Of a stretch of DNA of 64,000 nucleotides, positions 42,946 to 50,036 are shown piece after piece. The stretch lies in contig NZ_CP053562.1 in NCBI RefSeq assembly GCF_002085925.2, positions 1,344,001-1,408,000 of the forward strand, given 5' to 3'. The stretch's first letter is position 1. Every line of letters begins with the position of its first letter. Source of the stretch: Thioclava electrotropha. GTDB lineage: Bacteria > Pseudomonadota > Alphaproteobacteria > Rhodobacterales > Rhodobacteraceae. The notes under the pieces are model-generated. The model had not been told where the DNA came from and ran no database searches. It saw nothing but the letters and a program-made list of their open reading frames with translations. The position numbers and the translations under genes were made by a program.

Positions 42946-43809
42946 ATGAAGATGATCGCACCCGTTCTGACGGTTCTGGCCGCGATCTTGCTGCTTTGGT
43001 ACGCAGCGACCGTCTGGATGAACTCGCAATGGACCTACGATCAGGCGGCACGCGCCGGTGAAGAGGTCACGTTCTCCGAGCTTGTCACCGACACGCTGAC
43101 CCAGAAACGCCCCGTCCTGCCCGCCCCGCATCAGGTGGCTGTCGGGCTTTGGGAAGGTGTGGCCGGGCAGAAGATCACCTCCAAGCGCAGCCTTGTCTTC
43201 CACGGCTGGATCACGCTGTCGGCGACGCTTGCGGGCTTCGCGCTGGGCACCGGTCTGGGCATCCTGCTGGCGGTGGGGATCACCCATAGCCGAGCGATGG
43301 ATCTGAGCGTGATGCCTTGGGCAATCGCGAGCCAGACGATCCCGATCCTCGCCATCGCGCCGATGGTGATCGTGGTGCTGGCGAGCCTCGGGATCACCGG
43401 GCTGCTGCCCAAGGCGATCATCGCGGCGTACCTGAGCTTCTTCCCCGTGCTCGTCGGCATGGTGAAGGGGCTGCGCGCGCCCGATCACATGCAGCTCGAT
43501 CTGCTGAAGACCTATAATGCGAGCCAGGGCGCGACCTTCTGGAAGCTGCGGTTGCCGTCGTCGATGCCGTATCTCTTCGCCTCGCTGAAAGTGGGTGTGG
43601 CGGCGAGCCTCGTCGGCACGATCGTTGCCGAACTGCCCGCAGGCGCGACCCGCGGGCTTGGCGCGCGGCTTCTGTCGGGCAGCTATTACGGGCAGACGGT
43701 GCAGATCTGGTCCGCTCTGTTCGCAGCGGCAGCGCTCGCGGCGATCCTCGTGGTGGTGGTCGGCATCATCGAACAAATCACCCTCAAGCGGATGGGGATG
43801 GTGCAATGA
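42946..43809 (+). CDS. ABC transporter permease (first)
   Basis: A 287-residue inner-membrane permease with an N-terminal hydrophobic helix, a hydrophilic stretch, then about five helices. The coupling loop lies around LVGMVKGLRAPDHMQLDLLKTYNASQGATFWKLRLPSSMPYLFASLKV, the BPD_transp_1 pattern. It overlaps the second permease gene (ATGA at 43806-43809). It pairs with that protein as a heterodimer, the usual state for this subfamily. Confidence 0.9.
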   Translation: MKMIAPVLTVLAAILLLWYAATVWMNSQWTYDQAARAGEEVTFSELVTDTLTQKRPVLPAPHQVAVGLWEGVAGQKITSKRSLVFHGWITLSATLAGFALGTGLGILLAVGITHSRAMDLSVMPWAIASQTIPILAIAPMVIVVLASLGITGLLPKAIIAAYLSFFPVLVGMVKGLRAPDHMQLDLLKTYNASQGATFWKLRLPSSMPYLFASLKVGVAASLVGTIVAELPAGATRGLGARLLSGSYYGQTVQIWSALFAAAALAAILVVVVGIIEQITLKRMGMVQ

Positions 43810-44654
43810 GCTGGCTTATTTTCGCAATCGTCTTCTGGCTGGCGGCCTGGGCCCTCAATACCTGGCTCGCGCGCCATCATGGCTCGGAGCGTTGGGCGCG
43901 TTTCCTGATCCCGGCCTTGTTCGGCATCACTCTCCTGCTTCTGTGGGAAGGTCTGGTGCGCGGGCTGAATATCAGCCCGGTGATCCTGCCCGCCCCGAGC
44001 CAGATCGCGGCGAGCCTGATGGCCTCGACCGATGTGCTGCGCGAGGATTTCGTGCAGACGATCCTGAAAGGCGCGCTGTCGGGCTATATCATCGGCTGTG
44101 GTGCTGCAGTGGTGGTGGCGATCCTGATCGACCGCTCGCCCTTCCTGCAACGCGGGCTGCTGCCGATCGGAAACTTCGTCGCGGCCCTGCCGATCGTCGG
44201 GATCGCGCCGATCCTCGTGATGTGGTTCGGCTTCGACTGGCAGTCGAAAGCGGCGGTCGTCGTGGTCATGGTCTTCTTCCCCGTCCTCGTGAACATGGTG
44301 GCGGGTCTGGCGGCCACGAATGCGCTGCAGCGCGACCTGATGGCGACCTATTCCGCAAGCTATTGGCAGGGGCTTTTCAAGATGCGCCTGCCTGCGGCGA
44401 TGCCGTTTCTCTTCAATGGGTTGAAGATCGCGACGACACTGGCTTTGATCGGTGCGATCGTTGCCGAATTTTTCGGCAGCCCGACGAAAGGAATGGGCTT
44501 TCGCATCTCGACCGCGGTGGGGCAGCTTGATCTGCCGCTCGTGTGGTCGGAAATTACCGTTGCGGCCCTCGCGGGCTCGGGCTTCTATGGGCTTGTCGCC
44601 CTGATCGAGAAGCTGGTGACTTTCTGGCACCCGTCGCAACGGGCCCGGACGTAA
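43806..44654 (+). CDS. ABC transporter permease (second)
   Basis: A 282-residue permease with the same fold: an N-terminal helix, a LPAPSQIAASLM block, and the coupling loop MVAGLAATNALQRDLMATYSASYWQGLFKMRLPAAMPFLFNGLKI. Its start overlaps the first permease stop. The binding-protein gene follows after 71 bases. Confidence 0.9.
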   Translation: MSWLIFAIVFWLAAWALNTWLARHHGSERWARFLIPALFGITLLLLWEGLVRGLNISPVILPAPSQIAASLMASTDVLREDFVQTILKGALSGYIIGCGAAVVVAILIDRSPFLQRGLLPIGNFVAALPIVGIAPILVMWFGFDWQSKAAVVVVMVFFPVLVNMVAGLAATNALQRDLMATYSASYWQGLFKMRLPAAMPFLFNGLKIATTLALIGAIVAEFFGSPTKGMGFRISTAVGQLDLPLVWSEITVAALAGSGFYGLVALIEKLVTFWHPSQRART

Positions 44655-44725
44655 GGGCAAGGAAGAGCCTGAGAAAAACCTAAAATCCCGGGCGTAAAGA
44701 TCCGGGGCCAACAGTGGAGTGAAAG

Positions 44726-45712
44726 ATGAAGAAACTGATCGCAGGGGTGGCCGCAAGCCTCACCATGGCGGGGGCCGCTTGGGCCAACGAGGACGTGACG
44801 CTGCAGCTGAAATGGGTCACGCAGGCCCAGTTCGCGGGCTACTATGTCGCGCTCGACAAGGGCTTCTACGAGGATGCGGGCCTCGACGTGACCATCAAGC
44901 CGGGCGGCCCCGATATCGGGCCCGAGCAGGTGATCGCAGGCGGTGGCGCCGATGTCATCGTCGACTGGATGCCGGCGGCGCTGGCAGCCCGCGAGAAGGG
45001 GCTGCCGCTCGTGAACATCGCCCAGCCCTTCAAGAAGTCGGGCATGATGCTGACCTGCCTCAAGGAAAGCGGCATCAAGACCCCCGAGGACTTCCCCGGT
45101 CATACGCTGGGCGTGTGGTTCTTCGGCAATGAATACCCCTTCCTGAGCTGGATGAACCATCTCGGCATCTCGACCGAGGGCGGCGACGATGGCGTGACCG
45201 TGCTCAAGCAGGGCTTCAACGTCGATCCGCTGCTGCAAAAGCAGGCGGCCTGTATCTCGACCATGACCTATAACGAGTATCTGCAGGTGCTCGAAGCGGG
45301 CATTCAGCCCGACCAGCTGGTGACCTTCAAGTATGAAGACGAAGGCGTCGCGACGCTCGAAGACGGTCTTTACGTGCTCGAAGAGAACCTCAAGGACCCG
45401 GCCTTCGTCGACAAGATGGCGAAGTTCGTGAAAGCCTCGATGGAAGGCTGGAAATACGCCGAGGAGCATCCCGACGAGGCCGCACAGATCATTCTCGACA
45501 ATGACGAGACCGGTGCGCAGACGATGGAGCACCAAGTCGGCATGATGAAAGAAGTCTCCAAGCTGACCGCTGGCTCGAACGGCACGCTCGACCCCGCCGA
45601 TTACGAGCGCACGGTCGACGTTCTGATGTCGGGCGGTTCGGACCCGGTCATCACCAAGAAGCCGGAAGGCGCTTGGACCCATGATGTGACCGACAAGGCT
45701 GGCCTCGAATAA
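44726..45712 (+). CDS. NMT1/THI5-like ABC substrate-binding protein (pyrimidine importer)
   Basis: A 328-residue periplasmic protein. A signal peptide (MKKLIAGVAASLTMAGAAWA) is followed by VTLQLKWVTQAQFAGYYVALDKGFYEDAGLDVTI, the signature start of THI5-like binding proteins, which bind pyrimidines or hydroxymethylpyrimidine precursors. It is last in the catabolic operon and closed by a terminator. A uracil/thymine or nucleobase ligand is inferred from context. Confidence 0.9.
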   Translation: MKKLIAGVAASLTMAGAAWANEDVTLQLKWVTQAQFAGYYVALDKGFYEDAGLDVTIKPGGPDIGPEQVIAGGGADVIVDWMPAALAAREKGLPLVNIAQPFKKSGMMLTCLKESGIKTPEDFPGHTLGVWFFGNEYPFLSWMNHLGISTEGGDDGVTVLKQGFNVDPLLQKQAACISTMTYNEYLQVLEAGIQPDQLVTFKYEDEGVATLEDGLYVLEENLKDPAFVDKMAKFVKASMEGWKYAEEHPDEAAQIILDNDETGAQTMEHQVGMMKEVSKLTAGSNGTLDPADYERTVDVLMSGGSDPVITKKPEGAWTHDVTDKAGLE

Positions 45713-45736
45713 GAGAGACCCTCTCGCGAAACACGA

Positions 45737-45764
45737 AGCCCTCCGGTGCGCCGGGGGGCTTTTT
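45737..45764 (+). terminator. Intrinsic terminator of the pyrimidine operon
   Basis: A 10-bp stem with one T-G pair (45737-45746 with 45751-45760), a TGCG loop and a following T run. It lies 24 bases after the binding-protein stop codon. Confidence 0.85.
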
Positions 45765-45820
45765 CATATTCGGGGTTTCTTAAGGGGAATCGGCTTTGCT
45801 GAGCGCCAGGAGGCACTCGC

Positions 45821-46285
45821 ATGGCCGATCGATCAATGACCGCGCAGCGTGCGCGCGCCCGGGCACGGGCCCGCAAGCGCCAGCAGCGCACGCACCCGGC
45901 CCTGACCGCGTTCTACGCGGTCCTCGCGATCGGGGTCGCGGGCGGGTTGTTCTTCCTCGCCTGGAAAAGCCAGTTCGCCGCCCCGCCGAGCTACCTCTTC
46001 GACACGCCCACCCAGCCGATCGAGGCCGCCTATTGCCTTGCCGTGGTCCGTGCGCTCTCGGGCGGCGGAAGCGGGGGATATATCGGGCAGGCGCAGGATT
46101 TCTGGCTGAAGCGCCTGCTGACATTCAGCGGCGATGTCGCGGGCAATATCGCGAAGGGCGAAGATGCGCTCGGGCACCATCTGATCGGCAGACCTGTGCC
46201 CGATCGCCAATGGCTCGTGGATGCGATGGATAAGTGCTCCAACCGGGCGGTGAATTACGGGGCGCATTTCGGGGCCTTCGATTAG
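45821..46285 (+). CDS. Small membrane protein of unknown function
   Basis: A 154-residue protein: a very basic N-terminus (QRARARARARKRQQR), one membrane helix (about 28-49, LTAFYAVLAIGVAGGLFFLAW), then a soluble region of about 100 residues, predicted outside the cytoplasm by the positive-inside rule. AGGAGG precedes the ATG. No family recognised. It is convergent with the MscS gene, 44 bases away. Confidence 0.7.
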   Translation: MADRSMTAQRARARARARKRQQRTHPALTAFYAVLAIGVAGGLFFLAWKSQFAAPPSYLFDTPTQPIEAAYCLAVVRALSGGGSGGYIGQAQDFWLKRLLTFSGDVAGNIAKGEDALGHHLIGRPVPDRQWLVDAMDKCSNRAVNYGAHFGAFD

Positions 46286-46329
46286 CGCCGGGATGCCGAG
46301 ACTTCACGGAAGACGGATGGGGCAAGCAC

Positions 46330-47478
46330 CTATGCGGGCGGCATCTCGCCGGATGCGGATTCACCGGAGGGCGTGCCGAGGAATGCCGCTTCCGCTGGCG
46401 ACAGATCGGCCCGGGTGCGGGGCAGGGCATGCGGCATTTCGGCCTGAATCCACGCCACCAACTCCTCGCGAATATGGCAGCGCAGATCGTAGGTGCGCGG
46501 ACCGTTGCGCGCGGAGGCGAGGATACGCACCTCCATCACCCGCTCGCGGAAATCGGTCACCTGCAGGGCGAAGACCTTGCCATCCCAGAGCGGATCGGCG
46601 CGAGTGATCTCTTCGGCCTTCGCGCGGATTGCGGCGACGTCGGCCGTGTGGTCGAGATAGATCATGACGGTGCCGATCAGATCGGCGCTTTCGCGGGTCC
46701 AGTTCTGGAAAGGCTGCTCGATGAAATAGCTCAAGGGCACCACGAGTCGCCGCCAATCCCAGATGCGGATGACAACGTAAGTGGATGTAATTTCTTCGAC
46801 ATTGCCCCATTCGCCCTCGACGATCAGCGCGTCGTCGATGCGGATCGGCTGGGTCAGGGCAAGCTGGATGCCTGCGAACAGGTTCTTGAGCACCGGCTGC
46901 AGCGCGAGACCCACGACGATACCCGCGGCCCCGCCAGCCGCCAGAAGCGACACGCCATATTGGCGCACGGCGGGGAAGGTCATCAGGGCGGCTGCGACCG
47001 CGAGGATCACGATCATCACCTTGGCCACGCGCATCAGGATGCGGGTCTGGGTGACGTGCTTGCGCGCCAGCAGGTTGTCTTCCGCGTCGAGCTTGAAACG
47101 CCGCAGGTGGATCGTCGTCCAGATGTAGAGCGCGGTATAGGCGATCCAGGCGAGGCACAGGATCAGCGCGACCAACAGAATATGGGTGATTGCACCGGTG
47201 ACTGCGGCGCTGGCTGGCGCGAGCCCGTTCGCAAAGCCAAGCGCCGCGATCAGCAGGATCAACCGCATCGGTTGCGCCCCGCGGGCGACCAGCGAGCGCC
47301 AGAACAGATCGCGATCGGCCACCGCGCGGTTGAGCGCCGTGAACAACACCCTAAACAGCAGCAGCGCGATCAGCGCCGCCATCACATAGGCGATCAGCGC
47401 CACCGCCCAGTCCGGCAGGAATTTCTGCGCCGTATCGATGGCGCTGGCCAGTTCGGTCTCGATCGTCTCGGGCTCCAT
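46330..47478 (-). CDS. MscS-family mechanosensitive channel
   Basis: A 382-residue protein; the start at 47478 follows GGAGACC. Four or five N-terminal helices are followed by the pore-lining TM3 block (QYGVSLLAAGGAAGIVVGLALQPVLKNLFAGI) and the beta domain (IRIDDALIVEGEWGNVEEITSTYVVIRIWDWRRLVVPLSYFIEQPFQNW), which are diagnostic. It releases osmolytes on hypo-osmotic shock. The 171 bases upstream, to the lipoprotein gene, show no other feature. Confidence 0.92.
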   Translation of the reverse strand: MEPETIETELASAIDTAQKFLPDWAVALIAYVMAALIALLLFRVLFTALNRAVADRDLFWRSLVARGAQPMRLILLIAALGFANGLAPASAAVTGAITHILLVALILCLAWIAYTALYIWTTIHLRRFKLDAEDNLLARKHVTQTRILMRVAKVMIVILAVAAALMTFPAVRQYGVSLLAAGGAAGIVVGLALQPVLKNLFAGIQLALTQPIRIDDALIVEGEWGNVEEITSTYVVIRIWDWRRLVVPLSYFIEQPFQNWTRESADLIGTVMIYLDHTADVAAIRAKAEEITRADPLWDGKVFALQVTDFRERVMEVRILASARNGPRTYDLRCHIREELVAWIQAEMPHALPRTRADLSPAEAAFLGTPSGESASGEMPPA

Positions 47479-47649
47479 CCGGGTCTCCGCGAATTGCCGC
47501 GCGCTATGCTGCGCTGCCGCATTGATGATGGCGCATCGGGCGGAGCTGTCAAATCGGGCCGGGAATTGACGTCGATCATAGAGCGAACAGGCCGGCAATG
47601 TAGAATGACATATGGGGAAATCGTCCCATGCCGAGAATTGGAGAGAGCC

Positions 47650-47817
47650 ATGAAAAACCGCTTTTTCGCAACCGCCGCACAGCTTGCCGCGCTCGTCGCG
47701 TTGGTCGCGTTTGCAGGCTGTACGCAGCTTGAACGCGATATCGGGGAATGCGAGCCGGGTGTCGGGGGCATATCGGGCATGGCCACGGTCGCGCCCTCTG
47801 GAACGGGATCCTGCTGA
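47650..47817 (+). CDS. Very small lipoprotein
   Basis: A 55-residue protein with a lipoprotein signal: basic MKNR, a hydrophobic core and a lipobox VAFAGC with the acylated Cys at 24. The mature 32 residues contain two more Cys and a Gly-rich stretch (GVGGISGMATVAPSG). A GGAGAGA site precedes the ATG. Size and type recall entericidin-like small lipoproteins, but the match is not strong. Confidence 0.65.
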   Translation: MKNRFFATAAQLAALVALVAFAGCTQLERDIGECEPGVGGISGMATVAPSGTGSC

Positions 47818-47822
47818 GGTCC

Positions 47823-47869
47823 TGTAAACCGTTGTAAAACTATTTTCTTCTTCTGCACTTGTTTGTAAA
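47823..47869 (+). promoter_or_regulatory. TGTAAA repeats upstream of the ScfR-like gene
   Basis: Three direct TGTAAA copies start at 47823, 47833 and 47864, the first two 10 bases apart. They lie in the 74-base gap just before the regulator gene and could be its own binding sites. A single copy recurs at about 52793, after the kinase gene. Confidence 0.35.
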
Positions 47870-47891
47870 AACGGGTGCAGGAGGAGTTTAC

Positions 47892-49250
47892 ATGGCCCGT
47901 TCCCCGCTGACCGGCACCCGCATCCGCGAGCGGCGCAATGCGCTTGGCTTGAAACAGGCCGAACTGGCGCGGGCCTCCAGGATTTCGGCCGCCTATCTCA
48001 ACCTGATCGAACACAACCGCCGCCGGGTCAGCGATGCCCTGATCGAGCGGATCGCAGGCGCGATGGGCGTCGATCCGGTCACGCTGGGCGAGGGGGCGGA
48101 AGGCGCGCTGTTCGCCGGGCTGCGCGAAGCGGTCGCGTCGCTGGAACTGGCCGAGACAGGCGGCGGCAATAGCGCGGGCAGTGCCAGTCAGGCCGCGCCC
48201 GATCTCGAGCGGATCGAGGAATTCGTCGGTCGCTTTCCCGCATGGGCCGCGCTTCTGGTGAACCGTCAGGCGCGGCTGGCCGAGCTGGAGCGCGTGGTCG
48301 AAACCTATGCCGAGCGGATGGCGCAGGACCCGTTCCTGCTGACCTCGCTGCATGAGGTGCTCTCGGCGGTGACCTCGCTGCGCTCCACCGCCGCGATCCT
48401 TGTCGAGACCGAGGATATCGAGCCGGAATGGCGCGCGCGGTTTCTCAACACGATCCAGGAGGAAAGCCTGCGCCTATCGGGAACGGCGGAGGCTCTGGTC
48501 GGCTATCTCGACGAGATGGAAACCGCCGAGACCGGCCTGTCCTCGCCGCAGGAGCAGTTGGAGGCGTGGCTCGAGGCGCGCGGCTGGCATTTCCCGGAAC
48601 TGGAGGGAGGCGGGACCGATCCGGCCGAGCTGATCGCGGGCGCGCCGGAATTGGCGTCCTCGGCGGCCCGGGAACTGGCGCGCGGCCATCTGCAGAGGCA
48701 GGCGGAGGATGCGCGCGCCTTGCCGCTGGACCCGGTGCTGGCGGCTCTGGCCGAGCTCGGCCCCGATCCGGGCGCGCTGGCTGCGCGCTTCGCCGTGCCG
48801 CTCGCGCAGGTGTTGCGGCGGCTCGCGGCGCTGCCTGCGGGCGCGCCGGGTCTGGGGCAACCGGGGCTGGTGGTCTGCGACGGCTCGGGCACGCTGACCT
48901 TCCGCCGCGCAGCCCCCGGTTTCCTGCTGCCGCGCTTCGCAGCCGCCTGTCCGCTCTGGCCGCTCTATGAGGCGCTCGCGCGGCCGATGCAGCCGATCCG
49001 GGCGCTGGTCGATATGGCGGGGCGCTTGCCGCAACGCTTCCTGACCTATGCCGTCTCCGAGCCGCGCCCGACGGGGTTCGACGGTCCGGTGCTGATGCGC
49101 GCCACCATGCTGATCCTGCCGGCGCCCGCGCAGAGCGCTGATGCGCCAGCGCGTCCGATCGGCGCGTCGTGCCGGATCTGTCCGCGTGGCGAGTGTCCTG
49201 GGCGGCGCGAGCCTTCGATCGTCGCGGATGCGTCGGCGGGGAGGGCGTGA
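47892..49250 (+). CDS. XRE-type regulator of the short-chain fatty acyl (ScfR) class
   Basis: A 452-residue protein. The start at 47892 follows AGGAGGAG. An N-terminal Cro/C1-type helix-turn-helix (GTRIRERRNALGLKQAELARASRISAAYLNLIEHNRRRVSDALIERIA) leads into a long alpha region and the C-terminal ScfR-type domain, ending with a Cys cluster (CRICPRGECPGRREPSI). ScfR proteins control acetate, propionate or glyoxylate metabolism by sensing acyl-CoAs. No HExxH peptidase motif is seen. It stands directly upstream of a receiver/SSF-kinase cluster. Confidence 0.85.
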   Translation: MARSPLTGTRIRERRNALGLKQAELARASRISAAYLNLIEHNRRRVSDALIERIAGAMGVDPVTLGEGAEGALFAGLREAVASLELAETGGGNSAGSASQAAPDLERIEEFVGRFPAWAALLVNRQARLAELERVVETYAERMAQDPFLLTSLHEVLSAVTSLRSTAAILVETEDIEPEWRARFLNTIQEESLRLSGTAEALVGYLDEMETAETGLSSPQEQLEAWLEARGWHFPELEGGGTDPAELIAGAPELASSAARELARGHLQRQAEDARALPLDPVLAALAELGPDPGALAARFAVPLAQVLRRLAALPAGAPGLGQPGLVVCDGSGTLTFRRAAPGFLLPRFAAACPLWPLYEALARPMQPIRALVDMAGRLPQRFLTYAVSEPRPTGFDGPVLMRATMLILPAPAQSADAPARPIGASCRICPRGECPGRREPSIVADASAGRA

Positions 49251-49301
49251 GGGTTTGACAGGGCGCGACACGGTGGCGATAGTCGGGTGAGGGGGATGGC
49301 T

Positions 49302-49697
49302 ATGGCGCAAAGACAGGTGCTGTTGATCGAGGACGAGCCGCATATCGCGGAAGCGATCCGGTTCATCCTGACGCGTGCGGGCTGGACGGTGTCGGTGCTC
49401 GAAGACGGTGCGCGGGCAATGGCGCGCATCATTGGCGATCCGCCCGATGCAATCATCCTCGATCTGATGCTGCCGGGGCGCTCCGGTCTCGAAATCCTTG
49501 CCGATATGCGCGCGGATGCCGCGCTGCGCGATTTGCCCGTTCTGATGCTCAGCGCGCGCGGGCAGGGGCGCGACCGCGATGCCGCGACCCGCGCCGGGGC
49601 GACGGCCTTCCTCGCCAAGCCATTTGCCAATGGCGACGTGCTCGACCAGCTCGAAGCGATCACCGGCGGGGGCGCTGCGCGCCGGGAGCCCGCCTGA
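49302..49697 (+). CDS. Stand-alone response regulator receiver domain
   Basis: A 131-residue CheY-like protein: Asp11 and the acidic pair (LLIEDEP), the phospho-acceptor Asp54 (IILDLMLPG), Ser84 (MLSARG) and Lys106 (FLAKPF). It has no output domain. Starts at 49296 or 49287 are also possible. It is followed by a membrane protein (1-base overlap) and the SSF-domain kinase, so it is the likely phosphotransfer partner of that kinase. Confidence 0.88.
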   Translation: MAQRQVLLIEDEPHIAEAIRFILTRAGWTVSVLEDGARAMARIIGDPPDAIILDLMLPGRSGLEILADMRADAALRDLPVLMLSARGQGRDRDAATRAGATAFLAKPFANGDVLDQLEAITGGGAARREPA

Positions 49698-50035
49698 TGC
49701 CGCAGACGGGCCAGCCGCTCTTTCTTGCCCGCCGTTCCTATCGCCGCCGCCGCCTAATGGATGCGGCGCGGCTATTGCCGATTGTCGGACTGGTGCTGAT
49801 CATGATGCCGGGTCTGTGGCATCCTGCGCAGACCCCGGTGCCCGATACCGGGCGCGGCGGGCTCTACCTTTTCGCGGTCTGGATCGTACTGATCGTCGCG
49901 GCTTTCGCCATTTCCCGCGGGCTTGGCCCGGTGCTCAACGCAGAGGACGTGCCAGAAGGCAATGGCGAGGCCGAGGCCCCGACCGCCGCCGCACCCACTG
50001 ACCGCGCGTCGGACGCGCCGCCGCCGGAGGGCTGA
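49697..50035 (+). CDS. Small two-helix membrane protein linked to the sensor kinase
   Basis: A 112-residue protein: a basic N-terminus, two hydrophobic helices (about 27-43 and 55-73) and an acidic Ala/Pro-rich tail. Its ATG overlaps the receiver stop (TGATG), and it ends 1 base before the kinase start. No family recognised, but its position between receiver and kinase suggests an accessory membrane subunit. Confidence 0.75.
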   Translation: MPQTGQPLFLARRSYRRRRLMDAARLLPIVGLVLIMMPGLWHPAQTPVPDTGRGGLYLFAVWIVLIVAAFAISRGLGPVLNAEDVPEGNGEAEAPTAAAPTDRASDAPPPEG

Positions 50036-50036
50036 G

